Counted from the first letter of the stretch, positions 10,074 to 23,012 are shown. The stretch is DNA of 64,000 nt from Ceratopteris richardii (GCA_020310875.1 CM035432.1:94586467-94650466); one strand, 5' to 3'. Made by a program: numbers and translations. Notes: generated by a model not told the origin, from the sequence alone.

Positions 10074-11672
10074 TGACACATGTAGGTTATAGGTACAGAT
10101 GATCAAAGTGTTGTTGGTCTTAAGATTCTGATGCCATATCAGCAGCATCAATCAACCATCAGAGGCATCATTTTATTGCTTACAAGTACACAAAATATGG
10201 CCGCTTTGCCAATTTGAAATGGTGCACAAAGAAAGAACAAAAAAGTCTACAACAACTTTGATCGGATCTAAAGGCTATTGTGAATATGAAATGGATGGTA
10301 AAACACTGACTTTATAGTGGTTATAACCACTTTAAGGATAGAGATTCATTATCGACTCGTTGGTTAGTTAGACTTGGGTCCATCTAAGTTGCTCATTGAG
10401 GTTGAAGAGAACTACAATCCTAGTGATGCGGATAGGTTTGGCTCTAGTGATCAATCAAAGGGTCTAGATAGCAACATAGAAGGGGTTTTTTAGCTGTTTG
10501 CATTGGAATAAGGAAAATCTTCAAATCAGAGTGCAACAGAAGTTGCAAGTGGTACTTCGGTGATAACTGACAGTTTTGTATAGAATGGAGGGGGGCCAAA
10601 GTCTCCTTTCTTCCGACTTCAAAGGAAAAGATACCTCTTATCATGACTTATCTGCTCCTCGAAGATACCACACTATGGAAATAAACATTATAGAGCATTG
10701 TTTGGACTCATTTGTTGTAAACAAAGTCTATTTATCTCCTCAATTGTGCTATTTTCAGCTTCTTCCCCCTCACTTAGAGCATGGCCTGATTTGTTGGTAG
10801 CATAAATTATGGAGGATGAAAATATAATGTGATAATTTGAGATGCATTGCTTTTGCAAATATTGAATTCTACCAATATCAATCTTATTGAAAGGTACTTG
10901 CACCGGATAATAGTTTCACAGATTTAGACACATTTGTTGTTATTGAGGGAAAACTCCAATGTTGTGGAGTTGGCCTTTGACTGCAGCAAGTGTGCAATGG
11001 ATAATCATATTGGTTTTTATGATGTGCAAAGGGTTTTGAGTCTTTGGTTATACTCGATGAATCTATGATTGTAGCGTGTCTTCTTACCTTTTCAGGTGAT
11101 GGCTCTAAATTAGAAGGGAACTGTCCCTTATAATATTCATGTCTGAGGATGCACAAGAATTTTGGAGGTGCAGTTGAGACAAAGGAGATGGAGATGTAAT
11201 ATCTTGAAAAAAGAAGAAAAATGGGTGATACCCAAGGGGTTAGCGGCAACAAAGGGAAGTAGCATTCTCCTTTTGCATAGTAGCTCTGATGGTAGGGGCC
11301 CTATGATGAACCCGAACATCAAACATTGCCTCTCTTAGCCCACAACAACCAAGTTTCCACCATCAGAAATAGATGTGGGAAACATAGATGTGCATGGGCC
11401 CTATTGCCTATTGAGGTGATTGAGAGGGAAGATGGAAACTGTGGGATTGAAAGGAGAAGAACACTTAAGGCTGAGAAGGAGAAAGATTTTGTTTGATCAA
11501 GGAACGAAGGGGGAAAGCTGATTGCGGGAAAGGAGTTAGAGGAAGAGGATAGGATGAAGTCATGGAAAGAGAAGGGAAAGAGAAAATAAAGAATGATTGA
11601 GGGAGATTGATAGTGAAAAGGAAGGTGTTGCCGTAATTATATGTGTGCATGAGAGTGATAGTGAAAGAGAGC

Positions 11673-11718
<46 letters not shown>

Positions 11719-12251
11719 GTGAACACATGCTTGAATGAGTGTGAGAATAGTTTGGTGAATGCAAGCATAAGAAAACTAAGGGAGAGTGAATGAGGCAAAC
11801 AAAGGAAGTGAGTGAATATGTGAACTTGTCTACGTTCAAGTGTCTGAGTGCATGAAGAGTGTGTGGTGGAATGAGTTCTTGACTCTGAGTGTGTTTGGTT
11901 GAGGGAGTTGTGAAGGAACTAGAAGAGAGTTGAGAATTAGGGAGGGTTGAGGTGGTGAGTTGGAGAATCGATAAAAGTGGAGTGAGAGTGAACTAATCAT
12001 AGAGTGGGAGTGAAGGGGTGAAAGAGATAGGAAGGAGTATATTAAGATTGGTGAGCAAAGAGATAGGTAGTGTTGTAACTTTACATTTTGGTGATCCCGC
12101 TAGGGATCGAAAAAGGGAGTGCATTGGTGCATGTTTGCAAGCTCAGGATGAGAAAAGTTTGGCAAAACACATAATTTTAAGCAAATTTAGTTGTGAACAA
12201 ACAACTTTTCCTTGCTTCATAAAAACCCTTAAAGCTAGCTCAAACTTCTGT
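10074..12251. other. Unrecognised sequence with a GA microsatellite
   Basis: About 2.2 kb with no recognisable coding region. It contains a (GA)n tract at 11675-11716, and the surrounding 11400-12050 is purine-rich on the plus strand. Frames across it are low-complexity artefacts. Confidence 0.5.
11675..11716. repeat. (GA)n microsatellite
   Basis: About 20 GA units in a purine-rich stretch. Confidence 0.95.
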
Positions 12252-12362
12252 TTCAATATGTCCACCAAAGTTTTATGGTTTGGTAACTACTCTTAATACT
12301 CAAATCAAACCTCAACCTCTGAACTTTTGGAGAATTCAATGCCTTACTCATGGAAGAGGAGC
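12252..12362 (+). pseudogene. Scrap of copia family G gag
   Basis: About 110 bp closely similar to 42004-42093 plus 47165-47180, the two halves of the family G gag split by element A. It shares ATGGTTTGGTAACT, the run ending GCCTTACTCATGGAAGAGG, and several bases between. Here the insertion point is uninterrupted, with one copy of TACTC. Similarity ends at about 12362. Confidence 0.65.
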
Positions 12363-14497
12363 TTTTCATGGTGCCCATATGTTCAAGGATCCATGGGGTT
12401 ACACAGTAGTTAAAATCAAAAGTGATGTCAAGGTCTTGCTTGTACACAATCCCGTAGTCAAATTAGAAGGTGATGCCTACATGGATAAGAGAGGATCTAT
12501 ATAAATCTTCAGTAAAACTCTAGACAAACTTAGTGAGTTTTGTGTTGAGGTTCCTAAAGTACAAACTCAAGACTTAGGTGAGGGCACAAGCAAAATCAAA
12601 GGGGAACATGATGAGTCCCAAAATGATGATGAACTTGAACAAATCTATGTGTCAAGGACCTTATTCTTGACCAAAATCATGCATGATTAGAATGTCATCA
12701 AGGCATACCACTCCGTTGATACCAAGGAATCAATTTAGAAATGTTCACCTTTGGGAGGAGTTGGTTCTGGATTCATCGAAGTGTGAGAATTAAGATCTTC
12801 TAAAGTCCTCACTTTAGTGTCTATCAAGACAATATGAAGGGACAATTTTGGCTTTTAGCTAATGAGTTTCTAGGGAGATATCTCTACCAAGTCAAACCAT
12901 GTTTGCCAATTGCTTGCTTAGGGCGTGTTCCTAGTGCATCATAAAGACCTAGAGATACTCAGAGGAGAACTAGAGATTCCCATATCATGCATATAAAAAG
13001 ATATGCAATTAATTCTACTCCTCAAGGAGCTTATAAAGTCCAAGTACATAGGCATGATTCTCCTTAAAAACATATTCTCATTAGACAACCTAATTTGGGT
13101 AGGAGGCTTCAAAATCATCAAATATCAAACAATATTAGGGAGTCCTATGAGGATCATGAGATCCCCATGACTATGTTGCAAAGTTCAAGGAGATTATTTG
13201 CATAGAGAAAGTAGATGATTTCTTTACATAGTATGAAGCCTATGGGCTCAACTTGAAGAGATCTACTTTGATGTGGTTCTAACCACTTTGCATTGAAGAT
13301 TTTGGTACTCTATGACAACTAATTAAAGGATTTATAGATGAATTCTTGAAAAGAGGAGTCTTCCATTTATAGCTTTTGGTACTCTAATCAAAGGATTTAT
13401 ATATGAATTCTTGAAAAGAGGAGTCTTCCATAATACTTATTCTCTAATCCACAACTTCAAGCAATCTACCTTGGGCTACCCTATAAGGAAAAGATGATGT
13501 CCTTGTTCATGGATGGATTAATGACAAACGAAATGCAAAGATTATTCTATGTCTGATGGCCATCACAAGTGGACAAGTGTATCAAATAATGCATTGATTT
13601 AAAGAACAATCTAGCAAAGGATTTGGAAATCTTGAAAGGAACTCATAGAGGAGATATCACTTCTAATGTACACTCTAACTCATCTATTGAGGACTTGGCA
13701 GATAAGTTAGATTAGAGATTGAATCTCCTGCTATCTTCTAAGAAGAATCAACATGGATGCATGTAATCTATTAGACACTATCTCAATTTTGCTAATGATC
13801 AATCTTCCAATTTCTATCCTCAACAAAATCAATGTTATGGAAATAGGACATAGTAGACCTTAAATATTGTAAGATTGAACAAAAGATGACTATCACTCAA
13901 TTGTGGAGTGCTTTTTTAGCTTGTTGACTGTAATGGTTTTCTTTCTAGCCTTTAAGGGGTGAGGTTAATACTAACAGTAAGCATAAACATTGAGGCAAAA
14001 ACCTATTGGTCCTAATGGTAATATCTTAAATGTTAGTTCCAATAGGATTTATCATGGGCATCTAGTGGAAAAACAACATCTTAATTGAAAAATACCTTTT
14101 GGTCATGAAGATCACGCTAGTGTTGGCAATATCAACAAAGATATCCTTAGTGTTGTGATCAACCCTATGGCTCTAGGTAGTCCTACAATGCTCCTAGACC
14201 TAGGTGTATCAATACAAGCAATCATTAGCACAAACAATGCTTGGTCAACAACCATCACATCTTAGTCAATTTGTGCCATTGAAGTACATTTGTAGAAGAG
14301 AGTCGAGAGAGAGCCTTAGTGCAAGTCACATCGATGGTTGACCCTAGGGGATATGATTCTAATTATGACTATGACTATGAAACTTATGTTGAAGAGCCCA
14401 AAAAATATTCCTCAAGGCATGATTACCAAGCACAAGCTTGGGATTAAGACCAACAATCTTATGGGGAGAACAAATCTAAACACTCAAGTGTTTGGTA
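12363..14497 (+). other. Degenerate retroelement-like sequence with a tandem duplication
   Basis: About 2.1 kb of coding-like but stop-ridden sequence on the plus strand. Pieces such as DEFLKRGVF, LGLPYKEKMM and an Asp/Tyr-rich stretch near 14350 suggest an old gag, but I cannot name the family. Two copies of a unit of about 60 bp lie at 13300-13366 and 13374-13431; the second lacks some 8 bases of the first. Confidence 0.3.
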
Positions 14498-15430
14498 TGT
14501 TAGCGGCCGCCGGATTGGAAATGTATAACTGAATCTTGTTCGCACAAGCAAAAAGTTGTTACAGACAGTTTGTAAAAGTTATATAAATCAAGAAAAGACG
14601 CGCCAGTGACGTTCCGTGGTGGATCACCAGTGTTAACGCTGTTATTCTAACTATCAGAAGTGCGTTTAAGCGGTTCTTGGGTTCTTGGGAGTGGAAGGGG
14701 TCTGTTAGACAGAGGCCCTATACTTAGTTCCCAAACTAACTACTTACACACAACAATATACTGATGCTGAGAGTTCTATCAAGAATCTGTTGTACTTAGA
14801 CGTTACAATTCACAGTTTAGCTCAGCCACTTGTACCAAATACGTTAAGATACTATGTTGCATCTGCACATACTTACTGGAAATACCAGAAACAAGAGTAA
14901 TCGTCAACCTTTACCGAATGGATACCACAATCTGACCAATGTCCGAAGACACAGCGAATCTAGGTATTCAGATACACCGTACTGAAGGTTCAGTACGCAA
15001 CCCAAGAAATCTGATTGTCGTTTAAACTTTGCCGTATGAACCCGGACCTCGATACTAAGACAACTTAATACAACCTGAATACCAGAAGAGCTACCACAAC
15101 TGCACGGACTTCGCCACACATTTGCAGAACATTTCAAGAAAAGAGACAACCCGATATGCGAACTAGCTGAGACTCACAACCGCAATGGATACCAATAGGC
15201 AACAGACAAGACGAAACACAGATACACAGAATACTCAGAAATTCGACAAGATACTCTGAATTAATCAACTCGACACATAGTAACGCTACAGACAAATCAC
15301 CCAGACAGACAGTCTGGTGATCTCTCGAACGTCTATAAAGTTAACAAATAGAACAGATGTCGACGGCAGACAAGACAAGAGGCGAACAAAGAGCTTAAGC
15401 TAAGATTGAAATGAGAAGAGCATAAGAAAG
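14498..15430. other. CpG-rich segment, possible LTR of unknown family
   Basis: This stretch starts with TGTTAGCGGCCGCCGG and keeps many CpG dinucleotides, unlike the CpG-poor sequence on both sides. A TATA-like TCTATAAAG lies near 15340. It begins like a copia LTR (TGTTAG), and its base use resembles the LTR at 17072-18235, but I find no matching CA end, primer site or target duplication. No coding frame longer than about 80 codons is present. Confidence 0.3.
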
Positions 15431-16429
15431 AAAATCGCAATCAAGAGAGACATATTATAGGCTCAATATTTGGCAAGCCTAATTCTTGTGAACTTGCAAA
15501 TCCTACTCAAAGCTTATCGAGCCTTGATAGCAACAGGATCCATGATAGAGTATTATTAAAAGTCCTATCCAAGAGGAGACTTGGACAAAGAAACATTGGA
15601 CGTGTAGATGAATGATCCAAGTGGCTTGACATCTATTTGAAAAAGTACCCATACTACCTATTCCTAACACATGATTTCTCGAGTGCATGTTTCAAGAATT
15701 TCAATTCCCAAAGAATCCAAGATGATCACTATATCTAGAGAGAAGAATGGAAGCCAATCCTGAAAGACCAAGATTAGAAAGGGCTAAAAGAGAACTTGAA
15801 CCATATTTTGAAATTATTGTTACTGTTAGTGTCCATGTGAAAGTCCAAATGACCATAGGACACTTATACTTTTGTATATGTTCTATAGTGGTCTGGACAA
15901 CCACATACTATAAGTTCAACCACATTTGTAACACCCAAGAAATCTGTGTTTTTGCTCTCTATGTAGTACGTTTTTCTGTGTATTCTATAGGCAATCCAAA
16001 GTACTATGTGCAATGTCTGGAGCTAGGGTTTCTACTTCGAGGGTGTCATCATGGAGCTCTTGATAAGGGGAGTCCACCGTGGTGCATTGCCATTAAAATA
16101 CTTCAATTATGGTCATTGAGGACCCTATATCTCTAAAATTGTCATCTCCTAAAGTACTATTATAGATTCAAGAATGAGAGATCCAAAATAAATAATTCAA
16201 ATAGATCTCCCAAAGTACCAAGATGCCACCTTTATAGGAGCCTTTCGTTTTACTAGCTTAGGTTCTTAAGCTGATTTGGGGGCTCAAACAAGCTCTGAAA
16301 ATTATGAAAATTGGTATGTGGGTAGATTTACTAACCCTCAAGTTCAAGGAATGCTCAGCTTAGACAAAATGGAGTCTAGATTATCAAGAAAGGAATTTAC
16401 AATGTAGTTTATCGATAAAAATCATTATT
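15431..16429. other. Unrecognised sequence
   Basis: About 1 kb. A 129-codon frame at 15747-16136 has no recognisable domain and no coding-like composition. I see no repeat or RNA gene. Confidence 0.45.
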
Positions 16430-17057
16430 GATAAATGTTTTGATTCAAAAAATGAACACTTGGCCTATTTGCTTGATCTACGTTGACGTCCTTCTCTGCT
16501 CAATCCTCCTTGACATTCTCTTTACCCTTTCTCTCTTTGGATCATTTGTCTTAAGCTCCCTTTTCATGTCACACCACTTGGACCACTTACTTGGTGACCA
16601 ATATCCCCCCTCTCGTGTGTTTGTCATCCTTGATAGACCCTTGTTGTGGAGGGCATGATATGTAATATTGTACCACATCTACAAAGAAATTATCTTCTTT
16701 AGTGAAGTCCACGTGCTAAATCTATCATCAAGCTTTCCAAACCTATAGGACCTAGTGTGTTTGGATATGGCATACGTAGTTGTCCGACATGCAGGGCTTG
16801 TTCCACCAAGAATAGATGTAAACAGATGCGTCGGTCTTGGAATGAATATTTCTGAGTGATATTCCCAGAAACTTGTTGAGAACATTTCTTCAAATGTCTG
16901 CTTGTAGCAAACACGCATGTATTTTATTCTTGCATGCCATGATTAAGTGGTGTTGACTGATGGTGTCTTGCTCATATTAGACTAGGTCAAAGTTCCCTTC
17001 ATTGAATCCAAGAGTTGAGATGCATGAGGCCTTGACATTGTGTGATGTGGTTACTCT
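16430..17057 (-). pseudogene. Probable leader and gag start of a family E copia copy
   Basis: Reading leftwards from the primer-binding site at 17069, a leader precedes an ATG near 17037 whose first codons read MSRPHASQLLDSM, followed by stops. A 79-codon minus-strand frame at 16679-16918 lies within it but matches nothing I recognise. This should be the 5' internal region of a copy whose 5' LTR is 17072-18235. The rest of that copy cannot be recognised to the left. Confidence 0.35.
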
Positions 17058-17069
17058 GCTCTGATACCA
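17058..17069 (-). promoter_or_regulatory. Primer-binding site (initiator tRNA-Met type)
   Basis: The minus strand reads TGGTATCAGAGC, the copia primer-binding site complementary to the 3' end of initiator tRNA-Met. It lies two bases from the LTR that begins at 17072. Confidence 0.85.
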
Positions 17070-17071
17070 CG

Positions 17072-18235
17072 TGTTGGCAATGTCGCGACAAAGGCCCGAA
17101 CCTTGTCAAGCCTGCGGAATTCGCCGCGTCACCGAAGGCTTGCTAAGCTAGAGTGAAATTAGAACACCTCTATAATCAGCAGTAGCTCAGCACAGTTACT
17201 GTCACTCAACATATAAGACTGCGTTTTGAATTTACTGAAAAATTCCACTAGAACTTCACCGGACTGTCACCGTAATTATACCAAAATCTTACCGGAATCA
17301 ACTGCAATTCTATTTGTAATCACTTCAAGTGAATATACAGGAAGTAAGGAAGTGATGCGTGAACTTCCTTCACTGAATGAACTCTTTCTGGAGTTTAAGA
17401 AAAACTTCACCAATTCAGAATGCCTCTTTCCGGTCAGTCTTTGTACTGTATGTACATATCCATTTCACTGAAATCTTTGATGAACTGATAGTAGAGATGT
17501 CTAGCTATAAGATAAGCTATCTCTCATACACAGCTTTAATTTATTTTGCGAGATATACTTCGTTGTTCTACCGAAAAAAAAAACACATTTACTGAGAAAA
17601 CTGTAACTGACCGAAACATTCCTTTACTGAGAAAACTCTAACTGACCGAAACATTCGTTTACTGAGAAAACTGCAACTGTTAACTAACTTTATACCGTAA
17701 CATGAAAATACTCAGGTTTCTTCACATACGAACAGTGTGCGCAAACTTCCACATGAACATGTGTTTTCTATTAGAGAAGATGTGTACAATGCTAGCTTGG
17801 CCTCTTCTTGCTCAAGCTATACAAACTCTCCTACACTGAGTAGTTTCTTCTTACCATCTCTCTCAGATGAATACCTGACGTTTCAGGTTTCTGTTATTCA
17901 TCTTTACATACGCGATCTCTGGCGTCTTCTAAACCTATTCTTGATTTCTATATGCGCTCTATTCAAATGACGCGCTCTACTCACGCACGTTCTTGTTCTC
18001 ACGCTTACTCGCACTCAATTTCTGTTTCTTTTCTCTCTCTTTATATACAGTTTTGATCCGGTGTAACGAACTCTAACAAACTGATTCTGGAAGATTCTAC
18101 GTTGTACATAACGGTCGTGAAATTGTCCCTTCACTAAGGCTTTTGATTTTCTGAATACTTTGATTCCGCTTCTCTTTATCTTTCTTTTTCTTTTATGTTT
18201 GTCTGTATGTCAAATTCGTGAGTGATTCTTCAACA
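17072..18235 (-). repeat. LTR of copia family E
   Basis: A 1164-bp LTR with TGTTGG at one end and TTCAACA at the other. A primer-binding site abuts its left side and a polypurine tract abuts its right side, so it is the 5' LTR of a copy to the left and the 3' LTR of the polymerase to the right. A minus-strand TATA box, GTATATAA, is at 18041-18048. Confidence 0.75.
18041..18048 (-). promoter_or_regulatory. TATA box in family E LTR
   Basis: The minus strand reads GTATATAAAG in the middle of the LTR, where the U3 promoter is expected. Confidence 0.5.
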
Positions 18236-18252
18236 GCTCCCCCTCAATCACT
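18236..18252 (-). promoter_or_regulatory. Polypurine tract of copia E
   Basis: The minus strand reads GATTGAGGGGGAGC directly before the LTR. This is the plus-strand DNA primer for reverse transcription. Confidence 0.75.
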
Positions 18253-18265
18253 AATTTGACTCTTC

Positions 18266-20556
18266 CTATCTTTCATATATTTTCCTTTCTTTTATACCTG
18301 CCATTTCTTTGAATCTGCTTGTCTTTGTTCCATCCAAGCTCTTTGTTAAAATATCTGCAATCTGATCTTTTGTCGGAGTGTATACAATTTCTATCTCCTT
18401 CTCCATTACCTTTTCCCTCAGGAAATGATACTGAATTTCTATGTGCTTTGTTCTTGCATGAAATACTGGATTTGCTGCAAGATACAACGAGCTCATATTA
18501 TCTCCATGTATGATAGGTATACCTTGATCAATACCCATGCTTTTGAACAAGGTCTGCATCCATATCACTTCTTTAGCTGCTTCTACAAGTTCTTTATATT
18601 CTGCTTCTGTTGACGATAAAGCCACTCTGTGTTGTTTCTTCAAACACCAACTCACTAGCTTATCTCCTAGGTATATCATATACCCATGTGTTGATCTTCT
18701 GTCATCTTGGCTTCCTGCCCAGTCTGAGTCACTGAATGCTCTCAACTTTATATCTGACGTAAAGGGATAATATAATCCTTCCTTTATAGTTCTTTTGATA
18801 TATCGAAGAACTCTCTGTCCTGCAACCCAATGTTGATCCTTCGGACAATGCATGAACTGTGAGAGAACTCCCACTACATAACTAAGATCCGGTCTTGTTA
18901 GCGTAGCATAAATTAGGCTTCCCACTAACGACTGATACTTTCTCATATCTTTAAACTCTGCACCACTATATTTGCTGAGTTTATGATTTACTTCAAGCGA
19001 TGTTGAAGCTTCTCTGCAATTCTCCATATTAAACTTCTTCAATAAGTTTAGGAGATACCTTTCTTGCGAAACATATACACCATGATCTGTGTATGTGATT
19101 TCCATTCCAAGAAAGTATGATAACTTTCCTAGATCACTGATCTTAAACTCCTTTTCAAGCAATCTCTTTACTTCTTTAATTCCTTCGTCTGATGTTCCTG
19201 TGATTATAATGTCATCTACATAAATACAAATGTAGATCATGCCTTCTTCTGTTCTTTTGATGAGTAGACTTGCATCTGCCTTCGAACTTTGGTATCCAAG
19301 TTCATTGAGATATTTCACAAGTCTATAATTCCAAGCTCTTGGAGCTTGCTTCAGTCCATAAAGTGCTTTCCTTAATCTGCAAACAAAATTTGGGTATCTG
19401 GAACTTACAAACCCTTCAGGTTGTTCCATATAGACTTCGTCTGATATATATCCATTCAGAAATGCATTCTTTATATCTAGCTGACTTAGCTTCCATCCTT
19501 TTGATGTTGCTATAGCAATCAGTGTCCTTATGGTTGACATCCTTGCCACCAGACTAAACGTCTCATCATAATCTATGCCATGCGTTTGAGCATAGCCCTT
19601 GATAACCAGTCTAGCTTTGTGTCTGGCTATCCTTCCATCTGCAAGTTTCTTAACTTTGAAAACCCATTTATTTCCAATTACTTTCTTACCATTTGGTTTA
19701 GGAACAAGCTCCCATGTCTTGTTCTCTTCTAGTGCACTGAACTCTTCTTCCATTGCTTCTTCCCAATGCTTTTTGCCTTTAGCTTCATCATAGTTCTGAG
19801 GTTCTTCATCATCTTTGACCATATATGCATAATTTTTCTGAGTTATGTACAAAGTATCATAAGAATACCTTTCTGGTTGTCTTCTAGTCCTGCTTGACCT
19901 TCTTGGTTCACATTCTTCATAAGTGTCTGAATACACTTCATCAAATATAGGAATTTCTTCATTCCTTCTTGTTAATCCGTTTCTGGACGTACTTGCTTGC
20001 ATATAGTCTTCATCTTTATTCACCTGCACAATTGATTTCCCTTTCTCTTTTCTTCTTACCTCTTCTTCAAATTCTTCCGTTGTATGACTTTGATCTGTAT
20101 ACCAGCTTTTTTGTTCATCAAATGTAACATCTCTGGAAATAGTAAACTGTTTTGTTAGAGGACTCCATAACCTGTAACCCATCTGCTTTTCATCATATCC
20201 GACGAACACATATTTCTCTGCTTTTGGTTCAAGCTTATGCCTGAGTTGTGATGGTACATAAGCATAAGCTACTGATCCAAACACTTTACAATGATCAAGT
20301 GTTGGTTTCTTTCCCCACCAAGCTTCATAAGGGGTCATTCCATCTAAAGTTGTACACGGTAATCTGTTTACCAAGTATGTAGCTGTATTTACGACTTCAG
20401 CCCAAAGATAATTTGGACAGTCCTTTTCCTTTAGCATAGCTCGTGCAAACTCAACTAGAGTTCGATTCCTTCTTTCTACTACACCATTTTGTTGTGGTGT
20501 ATACCTGCAGGTTATCTCTCGCTTAATATCTGCATTCCAAAGATAATCATTGAATT
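18266..20556 (-). CDS. copia E polyprotein: integrase end, reverse transcriptase, RNase H
   Basis: An uninterrupted frame of about 763 codons, the longest in the window. It starts inside the integrase: YLWNADIKREITCRY, then TPQQNGVVERRNRTL, which holds the third catalytic acidic residue, then YEAWWGKKP. The RT has WVFKVKKLADGRIARHKARL, LSQLDIKNAFLNG and the catalytic IYVDDIIITG. The RNase H/connection end shows LIYATLTRPDLSY, SDSDWAG, STEAEY, GDNMSSLYLA and ADILTKSL. The stop is at 18266, just before the polypurine tract. Gag, protease and the integrase N-terminus are missing because the element is cut at 20556 by a family A LTR stub. The clean frame points to a young or conserved copy. Confidence 0.92.
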
Positions 20557-20611
20557 TGTTGGAGATAGACGTCTGCTGAAGCACGCGAACAGCACAAGGA
20601 AGAAGAAGAAG
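20557..20611. repeat. Stub of family A LTR
   Basis: These 55 bases match the first 55 of the A LTRs at 42094 and 46934 (TGTTGGAGATAGACGTCTG onward) and begin exactly at the LTR terminus. The left end is therefore a real insertion boundary in copia E. The right end, at the AAG run, is a break that joins copia D. Confidence 0.85.
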
Positions 20612-22497
20612 TCCTTCAAAGGGTTATAGTATCAATGGATCCAGATATTATGTTTATTTGTAGATGATGCAACAAGATGGATCACACTCTATGTGATCAA
20701 GGACAAATCAGAAGTTTTTAATACATTTAAACATTATCATCTATATGTAGAAAGGATTACATGAGAAAAGCTCAAAAGATTGCGGTGAGATGGAGAGGGA
20801 GAGTATTTCTCCAAAGAATTTAATGACTACTTGTGGAATCAAAGTATAAAAAGAGAAGTAACTTGCAGGTACTCTCCTCAACAAAATGGAGTTGCATAAA
20901 CGAGGAATAAAACATTTGTGGAATTCGCTAGGGCAATGATTAAGGAGAAGAATTGCCCTAATTACTTATGGGTAGAGGCTATTAACATAGCTACCTATCT
21001 TGTAAATAGAGAAGTATGTCTTTATAGGGTATGATGATAAGCAAATGGGCTATAGACTGTGGAGTCCATCCACAAAGCAATTTCTTTTTTCAAAAGATGT
21101 GACATTTGATGAGCAAAGTACATGGTATACAAGATCAACTAACACTCATGCAGGTTCTGAAGAGATCATGAAGAGAAGGAAAGGAAAATATAAGATACAG
21201 GTATATGAAGATGAAAGAGATGATGATAGATATAGTAATGAAATGCAAATTGAAGATGAAAATAGACCAAGATTTGATCCAGAGCATGACAAAGTAGAGA
21301 CTTCAAGGAGTGCAGAGATAAGAAGGGCTTCAGGAGATAAAAAGCAACCTATAAGTTGTAGCTATGATAATTCTTACATCACAACTAATGATTATGCACA
21401 CATATTGAAGACACATGAAGATCCATCACCATATGCAAAAGCTAAAGGTAAGGAGAATTGGAAAAAGAAAAATGAAGGAAGAGCATGATGCTCTACTTGA
21501 GAATGATACATGGGACTTGGTACCTAGACCAAGAAATCTAATTGAATGTAAATGGGTATATAAAACAAAAATATTTGTAGATGGAAAGGTGTCTAGATAT
21601 AAAGCTAGACTAGTGGTCAAAGGATATGCTCAGACACAAGGTTTGGATTATGATGAGACTTATAGTCCAGTGGCTAAAATGTCTACTATTAGAACATTGA
21701 TAGCTATTGCAGGTTGCAAAGGATGGAAGTTATCACAATTGGATGTTAAAAATGCTTTTCTAAATGGATACATTGTAGACGAAGTATACATGGAGCAACT
21801 AGAAGGTTTTAAAACTCCAAATAGACCAGATTGTGTGTATAAGCTCAAAAGTGTTTTGTATGGTTTGAAGGAGGCCCCAAGGGCTTGGAACTATAGACTT
21901 GTGAAGTTCTTAAAGGAACTTTGATATCAAGCATCAAAGGCAGATAGTAGCTTGCTAGTGAAAGCAAGTGAAGATGGGTACATATACATTTGTATTTATA
22001 TTGATGATATTATACTTACAAGAACAGATATCAAAGAATTCAAAGGCTCAAGAAGCAAATGGAGAAGGAGTTCAAGATAAGTGACTTTGGAGTTTTATCT
22101 TATTTCATAGGCATGGAGATCATCTACACTCAGCATGGAGTGTATGTTACACAAAAAAGGAATTTGAAGAATCTTCTACTAAAGTTTAATATGGAAAGTT
22201 GTAAAATCTCAACAACCACATTAGAGGTAAATGATAAGCTAAGCAGGTATGGAGGTGAAGAGTTCAAAGATATGAAGATGTATCAAAGTTTGGTAGGAAG
22301 TCTAATTTATGCTACCTTGACAAGACCAGATCTTTCATATGCAATTCGTTTTTTGTCACAATTCATGAATTGTCCAAAAAAAACTCATTGGATTACACCA
22401 GAAAGAGTGCTAAGATACATCAAAGGAACTTCTAGTGAAGGTTTGTACTATGGTTTCACTTCTGACACTAGAATCAAAGCATTTAGTGCAGACTAAA
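20612..22497 (+). pseudogene. copia D polyprotein remnant (integrase to RNase H)
   Basis: A plus-strand relative of copia E (for example EFNDYLWNQSIKREVTCRY against the E sequence) placed in inverted orientation to it. It begins in the integrase core near VDDATRWITLYV. It continues with frameshifts through the integrase end (20870-21010), a linker (21045-21488), RT (21415-21924, with LSQLDVKNAFLNG), the catalytic IYIDDIIL near 21995-22020 and the connection region (22059-22490, with LIYATLTRPDLSY). It is cut within RNase H after SDTRIKAFS. A deletion near 21010 removes the segment between TYLVNR and the VGYD-type motif. There are several stops and shifts, and no LTR on either side. Not functional. 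Confidence 0.85.
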
Positions 22498-23012
22498 GAT
22501 GGTGCATCTCGTCAATTGATGTTTTGCTTAGATCTCAATGATTTGTGTAATTTTTTTAGTATTTAAGCACTCAAATTCTAAGTTTAGAGGTAAGGAAGCT
22601 ATGGCTAAAAGCATTTTGTAAAACGGTTTTTACTTTGCGAGAAATTAGAGTTTGAAGATACCTATGTCAAAGTCGCCATTTTTGAACATCAGGTTCACAC
22701 ATACTCTTGATCTTAGTGATTGATCAGAGTTTTAATCATTCTAATCAAAAGTTTATTGTGCATCAAGGTTGCATAAGGATCATATGAAGATTCTCATATA
22801 ATTTGGAGTATTGACGTCCTTGACATTTGTAGGTAGTGAACTTGAATCTTGAGGTAGACTGTTGAAGAAGAACAAAAGTGCAAAAATTGAAGAAGGAAGT
22901 ATATTCCAGTCTTGAACTTCAAAGGTTTGAAGTAATTGAGGTAAAATCTTGTCTATACTTGACATAGAGATGTTCTTAAGTCAAGGTAGACTTGACATTG
23001 GGGATCTCAAGA
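22498..23012. other. Unrecognised sequence
   Basis: About 0.5 kb between copia D and integrase scrap F. No frame or repeat is recognised; it may be LTR or leader of a lost element. Confidence 0.4.

Noticed and set aside
14498..14510. GCGGCCGC (NotI) as a sign of cloning vector
   Set aside because: No vector or linker sequence around it, and the whole flanking kilobase is CpG-rich.
15747..16136. 129-codon frame as a gene
   Set aside because: No domain, composition like the intergenic sequence around it.
18319..19793. Plus-strand frames inside copia E
   Set aside because: They are shadows of the intact minus-strand polyprotein.
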